This document shows, one piece after another, positions 26,652 to 34,806 of a stretch of DNA of 64,000 bases. The number at the start of each line of letters is the position of its first letter. Position 1 is the stretch's first letter. Position numbers and translations under genes: made by a program. A model generated the notes under the pieces. It saw nothing but the letters and a program-made list of their open reading frames with translations, was not told the DNA's origin and made no database searches. Origin of the DNA: Natrinema sp. CBA1119 (lineage in GTDB: Archaea; Halobacteriota; Halobacteria; Halobacteriales; Natrialbaceae); the NCBI RefSeq assembly GCF_002572525.1, contig NZ_PDBS01000001.1, positions 682,001 through 746,000 on the forward strand, in the 5' to 3' direction.

Positions 26652-27581
26652 ATGCTCGATAGGTTGCTCGGCCGCGCCTCGCTCAACGCACGCATCGACG
26701 AACTCGAAGCGGAAAACGAGCGGTTGCGAAAGCGCTATGAGGCCGAATCCGAGCGCCGAGCTGACGCCGCTACGGCACGACAGGACGCCGAAGAGCGGGT
26801 CAACCGGCTCGAGGATCGGATCGCCCAACTCGAGGGTGAACTCGAGCGAGTGGATGCGAACGAAAGCGCGCTGACAGTTCGCCGCCGAGACCAGCTGCGC
26901 GGCCCCCGGCTCGAGGCGGTCCTCGACCGGCTGGCGTCCCTCCGAACGGGAGCCGAGGGTGCGCTGACCGCCAGCGTGGACGACGCGGTGCCAGATTCAG
27001 TCCGTGCGGATCTGGACGACGTGCTCGGCGATCGGGTCGCGCTCGTCGACGAGGCCGCGCCGTGTCTGTGTTGCGTCGACGACGCCGGATTGCTCGCCGT
27101 GACGCTCGAGCCGCCGCTCACGCCGGACGTCGACGCGGCCTGGCGCGATCGGTTCGCCCTCGAGCGCGAGTGGTTCCTGCCGACCGGCCGACACGCCGTT
27201 GCGCTGGTCCGGACCGATCTGTTCGCCCTCGGCGTCTACGAGGACGACGAGCGCGTCGATTATCGCGGCTTCGAGAGCGACGTCAAGGGGAGCCACTCGA
27301 AGGGCGGGTTCTCGCAGGCCAGGTTCGAGCGGATTCGCGACGGGCAGATCGACGACCACCTCGAGCGCTGTCGCGACGCGCTGGCGGCGTACGAACCAGG
27401 GGGCGAACGGGCCGACACGCCGCTCTATCTCGTCGGCCAGCGCGGCACCGTCGACACGCTCGTCGACGAATCGGGGCTCGAGCCGACCGCGACGGCCGCC
27501 GTCGACGCGACCGGCGAACCGAAGGCGGCGCTCGCGGACGCCGTCCGCTCGTTCTGGACGACGGAGCTCCGGGTGCTGTGA
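26652..27581 (+). CDS. Vms1/Ankzf1-like (VLRF1) release factor, ribosome quality control
   Basis: The 309-residue protein has a coiled-coil N-terminus (residues 8-75, RIDELEAENERLRKRYEAES) and then an eRF1-like VLRF1 domain. The diagnostic stretch GSHSKGGFSQARFERIRDGQ (about residues 215-235) has the conserved glycines and catalytic-type Gln of Vms1/ANKZF1, which cleaves peptidyl-tRNA on stalled 60S subunits; archaeal relatives are expected to act on the 50S. The last third has an alpha/beta region (LYLVGQRGTVDTLVDESGLE). Stop codon overlaps the first base of an 81-bp palindromic element, so the natural C-terminus may have been changed. Confidence 0.82.
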   Translation: MLDRLLGRASLNARIDELEAENERLRKRYEAESERRADAATARQDAEERVNRLEDRIAQLEGELERVDANESALTVRRRDQLRGPRLEAVLDRLASLRTGAEGALTASVDDAVPDSVRADLDDVLGDRVALVDEAAPCLCCVDDAGLLAVTLEPPLTPDVDAAWRDRFALEREWFLPTGRHAVALVRTDLFALGVYEDDERVDYRGFESDVKGSHSKGGFSQARFERIRDGQIDDHLERCRDALAAYEPGGERADTPLYLVGQRGTVDTLVDESGLEPTATAAVDATGEPKAALADAVRSFWTTELRVL

Positions 27582-27661
27582 TACGGTTTGCTGTAACGAT
27601 TTACCGGTGCGACCGCGACCGCCCTGCGGTCGCACCGGCAATGACTTACAGGAGACCGTAT
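27581..27661. mobile_element. Palindromic MITE-like element, 81 bp
   Basis: The left end ATACGGTTTGCTGTAA and the right end TTACAGGAGACCGTAT are imperfect inverted repeats, and the inner arms CCGGTGCGACCGC / GCGGTCGCACCGG are perfect 13-bp complements around a short loop. The whole sequence could fold into one long hairpin. It encodes nothing. It is unrelated to the 83-bp element family in this window. It starts at the final base of the Vms1-like stop codon. Transcribed, it could also act as a terminator. Confidence 0.65.
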
Positions 27662-27690
27662 GAGTTCGCGCTTCGGACGATAGCGGCCCG

Positions 27691-27885
27691 TCAGTAGCTG
27701 CCGCCGTCGTCGAAACAGCGACCGCATCTGTTCGCGTCCGCGTCACTGACCGCGCGCTCGACGGGAACCAGTCGGAGGTTGTCGTGAGCGACGTGAGAGG
27801 TCGCCCCGCAGGTCGTTTGGAAGTCGGAACGGCCGGATTCGTGTTGGTGAATCTTGTTCGTCGTCTCGTTCAGGACACCATTCAT
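27691..27885 (-). CDS. Small protein with four cysteines, putative zinc ribbon-like, function unknown
   Basis: The 64-residue product begins MNGVLNETTNKIHQHESGRS, with a single Cys at residue 26, two closely spaced Cys at residues 54 and 57 (RCGRC) and acidic surroundings (SDADANRCGRCFDDGGSY). Halobacteria encode many such mini-proteins of the CPxCG kind. Only three cysteines are seen, with nearby His residues (SHVAHDN) that could complete a metal site. A longer frame upstream to 28179 lacks coding character. It is flanked by an 81-bp element on one side. Confidence 0.6.
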   Translation of the reverse strand: MNGVLNETTNKIHQHESGRSDFQTTCGATSHVAHDNLRLVPVERAVSDADANRCGRCFDDGGSY

Positions 27886-28111
27886 GGTATCGATTAACAC
27901 GGGGCGGCCACATAAGCGCACCGACCGTTGATTTCGGTCTCTCGGGTCGGTCGGCTCCCGGTAGTCGTTGCGGGCAGTGAAACAGTACCGCCAAGAGATG
28001 GCGAGGGCGAAACAATCGGACGAGAGCGGTCCGATACATCGCGATAGCGACGTGAGAGGTCGTGTCGATCCGAGACGTTTTCTGCACTGCGAACGTCCGT
28101 TCGAACCGAGA

Positions 28112-28231
28112 ATGTCCGACTTCGAAACCGTCACGTGCGAACAGTGTGGCGACGCGTTCAGGGCGTACCCCGACGCCAACGCCGCCCAGCGCGGTTTCTG
28201 TCGTCCCGCCTGTGCTCTCGAGGCGAACTGA
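28112..28231 (+). CDS. Tiny zinc-finger protein (39 residues)
   Basis: The product starts MSDFETVTCEQCGDAFRAYP and ends with FCRPACALEAN. Cys pairs CEQC and CRPAC separated by about 18 residues form a plausible treble-clef or zinc-knuckle site. Such one-domain zinc micro-proteins are common and mostly uncharacterised in Halobacteria. The ATG at 28112 is preferred to a start at 27968 because the upstream part is unlike the rest. A 17-bp stretch upstream (28046-28062) recurs at 27787-27803. Confidence 0.65.
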   Translation: MSDFETVTCEQCGDAFRAYPDANAAQRGFCRPACALEAN

Positions 28232-28313
28232 CCGCCGACGAACGTCGCCCCCCTTTCCGTGAGCCGCGGCGTGACCGAGCTGTCTCACCGGCAGCGTAGC
28301 GACTATCGACCCG

Positions 28314-29690
28314 CTACTCGTCGCGGTTCGCCGCCCGCGTCGGAATCTCCTCGCCACCCGTCTCGGTCCCGCCCTCGGGTTCCGGCGGCGCTGTCACGGC
28401 GCGACCGCCGCCCGAAAGCGCCTCGAGCGAGACGACCAGCGCCGCGCCGATTATAACGAGCCCGCCGGCGACGCCGAACGCCACGGCGTAGCCGAGGGTG
28501 GCGGTCCACCCGCCGAGGACGCCGCCGAGCGCGCCGCCCAGTGCCCCCAGCGCGACGTAGGCCCCGAGTACCTCCCCGCGGAGGCCCGGCGGCGCGAGCC
28601 GGGTGACGATCGCCGTCCCGATGACGGCGATCCCCGCCCACGTGATACCTATTAGGGCGAGCACGAGCCCAGCAGCGCCGAAAGCGACGGTCGCAGCCAG
28701 CCCCGCCACGGCGACGGTTGCCGGGAACAGCACCCCTCTCGCGGCGAGAACGCCCGTCTGCAGGAACCGAACGTCGTACCGCCCGGAAAGCCGTCCGGCG
28801 GCCTCGTAACAGACCGCGGAGCCGAGGCTCGAGGCCAGATAGAGCGCGAACACCTGTCCCGAATCGAAGCCGGCGTCGGTCAGAAACAGCGGGAGCGGTG
28901 CCCAGAAGGCGGCCGAGCCGGTGAAAAAGAACGCCCCGGCGACGAAGTACGTGGCCATCGCCGGCTCGAGGTGGGTCGCGAGTCGTCGGGGATCGATTCC
29001 GCGCGTCGACCAGTAGAGCCGAGTTGGTGAGAACGCGACCGTGGCCCCCCTGATACCGCGGCTGGAACTCGCGAGGAGCCGACCGATCCGACGAGCGGCG
29101 CGCCCGTCCGTGACGTGAGTCGACGGTGCGGGACGCGGGAGCGTTCGCGCGGCCAGAATCGCACTCACACCGGCGCAAGCCGCGAGCACCCAGTACAGCG
29201 TCCGCGTGATCTCGTCGGCCGCGAGCAGTCGACTCCCGACGGCCGGCCAGACCGTGCCGATGACGAGGCCGCCGGCCCAGCCGTAGCCCTGATACTTGTT
29301 CACGAGACCGATCCGTTCGTTCCACTGGGATTCCGGGACGTCGTCGACGACGAGCATGGTCAGGACCGGCCCGATCGACGAGGCGAACAGCCAGAGGATC
29401 GCGTTTGCGGCGATAACCGCCGAAATCGAGGTGAGAAAAGGGATCGCGGCCAGCGAAACCGCGACGCCGATCAGGGTCGCGAGCACCAGCAGTCGGCGGT
29501 GGGCGACCCGGTTTGCGAGGCGGCCGAACGCGATCGCCCCGGGCGCGGCGACGCCGGCGGCCGTCGCCGCCAGCACTCCCAGCTGGATCGGCGATGCACC
29601 GAGTTCCACGATGTAGAGCGGTACCAGGAGGGACGCGCCGCCGAACGCGACCGAGCCGAGTCCCCACGCGCCGAGCCAGCGATCCGCCAT
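28314..29690 (-). CDS. Major facilitator superfamily transporter
   Basis: The 458-residue protein starts MADRWLGAWGLGSVAFGGAS and has twelve predicted membrane helices in two halves, with an MFS-type loop after helix 2 (FGRLANRVAHRRLLV) and an equivalent in the second half (GRLSGRYDVRFLQTG). The central loop is about 60 residues, basic and serine-rich. Such proteins export drugs or metabolites or import solutes; nothing identifies the substrate. ATG 29690 is preferred to 29807, which would add 39 hydrophilic residues and lie 9 nt from the divergent dgcN start. The C-terminus is acidic. Confidence 0.9.
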   Translation of the reverse strand: MADRWLGAWGLGSVAFGGASLLVPLYIVELGASPIQLGVLAATAAGVAAPGAIAFGRLANRVAHRRLLVLATLIGVAVSLAAIPFLTSISAVIAANAILWLFASSIGPVLTMLVVDDVPESQWNERIGLVNKYQGYGWAGGLVIGTVWPAVGSRLLAADEITRTLYWVLAACAGVSAILAARTLPRPAPSTHVTDGRAARRIGRLLASSSRGIRGATVAFSPTRLYWSTRGIDPRRLATHLEPAMATYFVAGAFFFTGSAAFWAPLPLFLTDAGFDSGQVFALYLASSLGSAVCYEAAGRLSGRYDVRFLQTGVLAARGVLFPATVAVAGLAATVAFGAAGLVLALIGITWAGIAVIGTAIVTRLAPPGLRGEVLGAYVALGALGGALGGVLGGWTATLGYAVAFGVAGGLVIIGAALVVSLEALSGGGRAVTAPPEPEGGTETGGEEIPTRAANRDE

Positions 29691-29815
29691 GACGCGTCTC
29701 TTGGACGCGAACAGGTAAGTTGTGGCGGTCGTCGATCCCGCCCGGCGTCGATTCGACCCACCGCTTTCGGAGCCGTCAGCCGGACGTTCAAGTACTCCCT
29801 CGTCCATTTCTGGGT

Positions 29816-30835
29816 ATGCGAATCGCGATCCTCGCCCACGAGAAGTTCCCTGACCGGGCCAAGACCGCCCTCGGCGTCCTCCGATACGCCGACCACGACA
29901 TCGTCGCCGTCCTCGACCGGGAGAACGGCGGTCGGCGCGTCTCCGACTTCGTCGCGGACGTGCAGGACGCCCCGATCGTCGCCGGGATGGCCGACATCGA
30001 ATCGGCCGCCGTCGACGCCCTGCTGATCGGCATCGCCCCGATCGGCGGCGGCTTCGACGAGAGCTGGCGCGAAGACGTTCGGACGGCCCTCGAGGACGGC
30101 TGTGACGTGATATCCGGACTGCACACGTTCCTCGCCGACGACGAGGAGTTCGCCCGATTGGCGGCCGAAAACGATTGCGAGATTCGAGACGTTCGGAAGC
30201 CGCCGGCGGATCTCACGGTCAGTCAGAGCGTCGCGAGCGAGGTCGACGCCGAAGTGATCCTCACCGTCGGCACCGACTGCTCGGTCGGCAAGATGACGGC
30301 CACGATGGAACTGGCCCGCGACGCCCGCGCGGCCGGCCACGACGCAGCTGTGATCCCGACGGGCCAGACCGGAATCATGATCGAGGGCTGGGGCAATCCG
30401 ATCGACCGCGTCGTCAGCGACTTCACCGCGGGCGCGGTCGAGGAGATGATTCTCGAAAAGGGCAACGACCACGACTACCTCTTCGTCGAGGGCCAGGGTA
30501 GCATCGTCCATCCGGCGTACTCGCCGGTCACCCTCGGAATCCTCCACGGCTCGATGGCGGATTCGCTCGTGCTCTGTCACGAGGCCGGCCGGGAGGAAAT
30601 CCACGGCTACGAGTCGTTCTCGCTGCCGTCGATCCCCACCTACGTCGATCTCTACGAGAGCGTCGCTCAGCCAGTCGCGGAGAGTACGGTCGTCGCCGGT
30701 GCGCTCAACACGTCCGCTCTCGAGGGCGACGATGCCGCCCGCGAGGCGGTCGCAGCGTACGCCGACGCGCTCGGCGCGCCCGCGAGCGACGTGATCCGCT
30801 TTGGGACGGACGACCTACTCGAGGAGCTCTGCTGA
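29816..30835 (+). CDS. DUF1611 family protein, probable D-glutamate N-acetyltransferase DgcN
   Basis: The 339-residue protein has an N-terminal Rossmann-like part (MRIAILAHEKFPDRAKTALG) and a C-terminal P-loop-like domain with VGTDCSVGKMTATMELARDA, matching DUF1611 proteins. Members characterised as DgcN acetylate D-glutamate in partnership with DgcA. The next gene starts 2 nt after this stop and is a dipeptide-epimerase relative, the same gene pair. The motif GQGSIVHPAYSPVTLGILHG is the family's conserved second signature. The assignment is by family and neighbourhood; specificity is not proven here. ATG 29816 is chosen because the upstream 32 codons are atypical. Confidence 0.85.
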   Translation: MRIAILAHEKFPDRAKTALGVLRYADHDIVAVLDRENGGRRVSDFVADVQDAPIVAGMADIESAAVDALLIGIAPIGGGFDESWREDVRTALEDGCDVISGLHTFLADDEEFARLAAENDCEIRDVRKPPADLTVSQSVASEVDAEVILTVGTDCSVGKMTATMELARDARAAGHDAAVIPTGQTGIMIEGWGNPIDRVVSDFTAGAVEEMILEKGNDHDYLFVEGQGSIVHPAYSPVTLGILHGSMADSLVLCHEAGREEIHGYESFSLPSIPTYVDLYESVAQPVAESTVVAGALNTSALEGDDAAREAVAAYADALGAPASDVIRFGTDDLLEELC

Positions 30836-30836
30836 G

Positions 30837-31895
30837 ATGACCCTCGAGACCTCGTTCGAACGGCGCTCGCTGCCCCTCGAGTACCCCTTCGGGATCGCCC
30901 GCGGGACGACGACCGAGACCGACGTCGTCTTCGTTCGGATCGGAGACGCGGCCGACGACGGTCTGACTGGCATCGGCGCTGCCGCGCCGTCCGCTCACTA
31001 CGGCGAGACCGCCGCGACGGTCGAAGCCGTCCTGCCCGACCTGCTGGCAGTCGTCGAGTCGGTCGGCGATCCACACCAACTCGAGCGAATCGAGCGGGAG
31101 CTGCGCGAGACCGTTCGGCGGAATTCGTCGGCCCGCACCGCGGTGAGCATCGCGCTTCACGACCTCGTCGCGAAACGACTCGAGGAGCCGCTGTATCGCT
31201 ACTGGGGACTCGATCCGGCGGAGACGCTCGAGACGTCGTACACCATCGGCCTCGACAACCGCGAGACGATGCGCGAGAAGACCGAGACGGCGCTCGAACG
31301 CGGGTACGGCACGCTGAAGGTCAAACTCGGCACCGACCGCGATCTCGAGATCGTCCGGACGATTCGGTCGGTCGCCCCAGACGTCGACCTGTTCGTCGAC
31401 GCGAACGAGGCCTGGACGCCCCGCGAGGCGGTCGCGAAGATCGAACGGCTCGCCGAGTTCGATCTCTCGTTCGTCGAACAGCCGGTTCCCGCGGAGAACC
31501 CCGAGGGGCTCCGGTTCGTCTACGAGCACTCGGCGCTGCCGATCGCCGCCGACGAGTCCTGCGTGACGCTCGCGGATATCCCGCGGATCGCCGACCGCTG
31601 TGACATCGCGAACCTGAAACTCATGAAGTGCGGCGGGCTGCTGGAGGCCAAACGGATGATCCACGCGGCCCGCGCCCACGGCCTCGAGGTTATGTGCGGC
31701 TGTATGACCGAATCGAACGCCTCGATCGCGGCGGCCTGTCACCTCGCGCCGCTGCTGGATTACGCCGACCTCGACGGCTCGCTGTTGCTGGCCGACGACC
31801 CCGCGGACGGCGTCCCGATGCCCGACGGCCGGATCGATATCGCCGGCCTCGAGCGACCGGGGACAGGTGCCGTCCTCGAGTCCGAATTCGACTGA
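30837..31895 (+). CDS. Enolase-superfamily epimerase, dipeptide epimerase / N-acetyl-D-glutamate racemase type (DgcA)
   Basis: The 352-residue protein has the muconate-lactonizing-enzyme fold. Acid-base Lys161 and Lys163 (LKVKLGTDRD), metal ligands Asp188 (FVDANEAW), Glu214 (FVEQPVP) and Asp239 (AADESC), and the opposing Lys in NLKLMKCGG (261-264) are all present, so it should be active. Relatives are L-Ala-D/L-Glu epimerases; next to DgcN the better fit is racemisation of N-acetyl-D-glutamate. Archaea lack murein, so the substrate is probably free or environmental D-glutamate or peptides. It begins 2 nt after dgcN ends and is surely cotranscribed. Confidence 0.88.
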   Translation: MTLETSFERRSLPLEYPFGIARGTTTETDVVFVRIGDAADDGLTGIGAAAPSAHYGETAATVEAVLPDLLAVVESVGDPHQLERIERELRETVRRNSSARTAVSIALHDLVAKRLEEPLYRYWGLDPAETLETSYTIGLDNRETMREKTETALERGYGTLKVKLGTDRDLEIVRTIRSVAPDVDLFVDANEAWTPREAVAKIERLAEFDLSFVEQPVPAENPEGLRFVYEHSALPIAADESCVTLADIPRIADRCDIANLKLMKCGGLLEAKRMIHAARAHGLEVMCGCMTESNASIAAACHLAPLLDYADLDGSLLLADDPADGVPMPDGRIDIAGLERPGTGAVLESEFD

Positions 31896-32008
31896 GTTCT
31901 GGAGTCCGCGCGGCCGCCTCCGAGACCGATCGAGTGGTCACTCCTGACGACTGTCAGCGCGACCACCGACGGGGTTTCATATCGGTCGTCGGTGTGGGAG
32001 GTGCTGGT

Positions 32009-32890
32009 ATGCACGACAGCGACGGCGATCGACCCGTATCCCGTCGGGCGCTATTGCGGGCGTCGGCCGGGACAATGGGGCTCTCGGCGGTTGGGAGTGC
32101 ACAAGCCGGTGGGGATGGTGGTGGTGAGCCAGCGGTCGCACCGCGGTTCGATCGGGGATGCCCGGACGCGACCCTCGAGCCCGGGATGACCCACTGCGAG
32201 GGGACGAGTATGGAAGGGTGTGCGGACGATCATCCGGCGACGACCGAACTCCGGTCGGGGGTCGCCGAGAGCCTCGAGAGCCGGTTTCCCGACGTGAACG
32301 CGCTGATCGACGGGGGGTTCAAGCCGTACTTCGACACGCTCGAGACGGGAGACGACAGCTGGTCGCACTGGCTCAGTCCGGAGTTCATCGGTGACGACGA
32401 TATTCTGAACCCGGAGCGGCCGGAATCGGTCCTCGTCGACAACGAATCGTGGCGCTCGATGGGCGTCATGTTCATCGCGACGCGCGGCGGAGAGCCGGTC
32501 GAGCCGCCGGCGGCCTACGGCGAGGACGAGTCCACAGACCGGTGTTCGCCGTGGCACACCCACACCGGGCTTCCGGGGCGATTCGGCTGGTGGTACTACA
32601 AGCAGGCCTACGAACGCGAGTTCGCGGACGGCGACCTCGAGTTCCCCTGTCGAACGCCCTGTATGCTCCACGTCTGGACCGTCGATCACCCCGAGAGCGT
32701 CTACGCACACGACGCGCCGCCACAGGAGAATCGCGAGCTGTCACCGGCCGCCGATCCCGAGTTCGACACCGACGCCGTCCCCGGGGAGGACGAACTCGGC
32801 TGGGACGTGCTTCCGAACGGCCTCGTCCCCGAGCGAACCCCCGACGAGTTCTCCCTGCCCGCTCCCTTCGGCATCGATCTCGGGCTGTGA
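32009..32890 (+). CDS. Tat-exported protein of unknown function
   Basis: The 293-residue protein opens with a twin-arginine signal (SRRALLRASAGTMGLSAVGS) and has no membrane anchor or lipobox, so it is probably released or held loosely at the surface. Conserved-looking features are several Cys (CPDATLEPGMTHCEG, CADD, CSPWHTHTGLPG, CRTPCM) and aromatic runs (GRFGWWYYKQAYERE). The cluster with two His (WHTHTG) could bind metal, but I recognise no family. It follows dgcA by 114 nt on the same strand. Cysteines in an exported halophile protein may form disulfides. Confidence 0.78.
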   Translation: MHDSDGDRPVSRRALLRASAGTMGLSAVGSAQAGGDGGGEPAVAPRFDRGCPDATLEPGMTHCEGTSMEGCADDHPATTELRSGVAESLESRFPDVNALIDGGFKPYFDTLETGDDSWSHWLSPEFIGDDDILNPERPESVLVDNESWRSMGVMFIATRGGEPVEPPAAYGEDESTDRCSPWHTHTGLPGRFGWWYYKQAYEREFADGDLEFPCRTPCMLHVWTVDHPESVYAHDAPPQENRELSPAADPEFDTDAVPGEDELGWDVLPNGLVPERTPDEFSLPAPFGIDLGL

Positions 32891-32970
32891 GCGTCGGTCG
32901 AAAACCGTAGCGACGCAGCGAGCCGTCGAGGACTCCCGCGGACAGTGGCGCACTCGGCCGCGAGGAGCCG

Positions 32971-33417
32971 TCAGTTCAGCCACGACTCGAGGCCGGCCAT
33001 CACCAGATCGACAGTCTCGTCGGGTCCGCACCGCTCGGTATCGATCTCGAGGTCGGGGTCGGGTTCCTCGAACTCCCGGAAGACGACGTGAACGCCCTGT
33101 TCGTCGATCGCATCCGCCCGCTCCCGGTTGCGCTCGAGGCAGGTCTCGAGACTCGCAGTTATGAGGACGAACCGAACGGTACCGAGCGTCCGAAACCGCG
33201 TCTGCCACTCCCGGCGGTAGAACGTGCCGTCGACGAGCGTGATCGCGTCCGCGGGAGCCTCGTCGACTCGTTCGGCCAGTTGCTCGTAGGTCCGACTCGA
33301 GAAGTCGTCGGAGTGGAACAGCCGAACCGGGCGATCCCGCTCCTCGAGTCGGCGGCGAACGCGGGTCGCGACGGTGGTCTTTCCGGCCCCCGGCGGCCCG
33401 CAGATGGCGACGATCAC
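32971..33417 (-). CDS. P-loop kinase-like ATPase
   Basis: The 148-residue protein starts at GTG 33417 with MIVAICGPPGAGKTTVATRV, a Walker A motif at residues 7-14, then SDDF (FHSDDFSSRTYEQ), a YRREWQTR lid region and a basic-acidic C-terminus. It resembles small kinases of the AAA_33/adenylylsulfate-kinase and seryl-tRNA kinase types. Phosphoryl acceptor cannot be told. A start codon other than ATG makes the N-terminus less certain, but the Walker A so near the start fits the family. The 44-residue zinc-finger gene is 66 nt upstream on the same strand. Confidence 0.8.
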   Translation of the reverse strand: MIVAICGPPGAGKTTVATRVRRRLEERDRPVRLFHSDDFSSRTYEQLAERVDEAPADAITLVDGTFYRREWQTRFRTLGTVRFVLITASLETCLERNRERADAIDEQGVHVVFREFEEPDPDLEIDTERCGPDETVDLVMAGLESWLN

Positions 33418-33483
33418 GCACGCCGGTAGCGGCCGGGGCTATATCCGTCGTGGGATTCGCGGCGGAGAGACCGCCCGGAACCC

Positions 33484-33618
33484 TCAGACGATCGACGAAC
33501 CCGTGGTCTTGGCCTCGAGGTCCGCGAGACACTGCTGGCAGTACGAGTAGAAGGAATCGTTTTCGGTCCCGCAGACCGAACACCGCTGTCGCTTCGTCTG
33601 TTCGGATGAAGTGGCCAT
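33484..33618 (-). CDS. Small zinc-finger protein (44 residues)
   Basis: The product starts MATSSEQTKRQRCSVCGTEN and contains CSVCG and CQQC spaced 15 residues apart, a good C4 zinc ribbon, then a short acidic/threonine tail ending SIV. Start ATG 33618 and the TGA at 33484 are clean. Haloarchaeal micro-proteins of this sort (CPxCG-related) are often regulatory or adaptor proteins, but none is assigned here. It lies 66 nt upstream of the P-loop kinase gene. Confidence 0.7.
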   Translation of the reverse strand: MATSSEQTKRQRCSVCGTENDSFYSYCQQCLADLEAKTTGSSIV

Positions 33619-33693
33619 ACCTGCCGCTTAGGGCTGGAGGGGGATAGCCGCTGGGCTACCGTGTGCAAGCGTGCTCGATACGGATCGTCGGCC

Positions 33694-34737
33694 TCACCCG
33701 AGATCATCGTCGCGCGCGGACTCCCGGAGAATGAACGGCCCCATCGCGAGCGTCCGCTTGGCGACGGTCGCGATCCGGAGAATGTAGACGATGAAGATCA
33801 CGAAGGGCGCGATCCCGACGACGAAGCCCGCGCTGGTCAGCCAGACGAGGTTGTCGACCCCCAGCGTCGTCCCCGGAAGCGCGTTGGCGTCGACGTACAT
33901 CAGCATGACCCCCATCACCGTCAGCGCCGGCACCGCCACGTACAGCAGCGCTCGCGAGAGGTTGATCAGCTCCCACTGGAAGTACAGCGTCTTGAAGTGC
34001 TCGCGCGCCGGGCCGAAGAGCTTGAGTACGGTGATCATCTCGTCGATCTCCTCGTCGGCTTCGTCCGAGAGCACCTCGCCGTGATCGGCACGGATCCGGC
34101 GGGCGTCGTAGATCTTCCGCGAGTAGTTGAACGCGAGCGCGTTCCAGATCACCTCGAAGGTGCCGAACTGGGCGTCCTCGAGGTTCTCCTTGACCGTCCG
34201 GGCGTTGCCGATCACGTCGTCGGCGTAGTCGCGGATCCGTTCCTGCAGTTCGTCGCTGAGGTCGGTGTCGCCCGCCACCGCCGACTCGAAGTCGGTCGCT
34301 TCATCCTCGATGCCATCGACGAGCTCGTAGAGGAATCCGGCGGGCTCCGGCGGCGTCACGTCTTCCTCGAGCTTGTCCTCCGTATCCCGGCGGAAGGTCA
34401 TCGCCTCCTCCATGCGCTCGCGCTGGTCGCCGACCGCGCCGAGTTCCTGGGAGAGCACCAGCTGATTGATCGTGACGACGATCGACGTGCCGGTGATGAT
34501 CGCGCCGATGAACGCCGAGAAGATCCAGAAGGTGCCGTTGCTGGACGCGACGATCACGCGCAGCGGCGTGAGGCCGACCTGACTGAGTCCGACGAGGACG
34601 CCGTAGACGATCGCGAGCACGATCCCCGTGAACAGCCAGCGGTTCAGACGCAACAGGAGATAGAGGCGCGGACCGTTCAACTGATCGTGTTCGCCCGATA
34701 CGCCGCTCTCGTCGACGTTCGAATCCGAAGTATCCAT
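33694..34737 (-). CDS. Membrane protein, tandem paralogue B, function unknown
   Basis: This 347-residue protein has two membrane helices near the N-terminus (about residues 35-100, LNRWLFTGIVLAIVYGVLVG and FWIFSAFIGAIITGTSIVVT) and two at the C-terminus (residues 265-335), separated by a cytoplasmic domain of about 150 residues (DYADDVIGNARTVKENLEDA). The upstream neighbour at 34807 has the same architecture and matching motifs (VTINQLVLSQE versus VSVNQLILSQE; FKTLYFQWEL versus FKTTYLQQEL), so the two arose by duplication. No function known. ATG 34737 is used instead of an upstream TTG. Confidence 0.85.
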   Translation of the reverse strand: MDTSDSNVDESGVSGEHDQLNGPRLYLLLRLNRWLFTGIVLAIVYGVLVGLSQVGLTPLRVIVASSNGTFWIFSAFIGAIITGTSIVVTINQLVLSQELGAVGDQRERMEEAMTFRRDTEDKLEEDVTPPEPAGFLYELVDGIEDEATDFESAVAGDTDLSDELQERIRDYADDVIGNARTVKENLEDAQFGTFEVIWNALAFNYSRKIYDARRIRADHGEVLSDEADEEIDEMITVLKLFGPAREHFKTLYFQWELINLSRALLYVAVPALTVMGVMLMYVDANALPGTTLGVDNLVWLTSAGFVVGIAPFVIFIVYILRIATVAKRTLAMGPFILRESARDDDLG

Positions 34738-34806
34738 CCGGCGATCGGAATCGACCACAACGGTGGACAAAAGCGTGTCGCACGACGGCGACGGGCCGAA
34801 CAGCGG

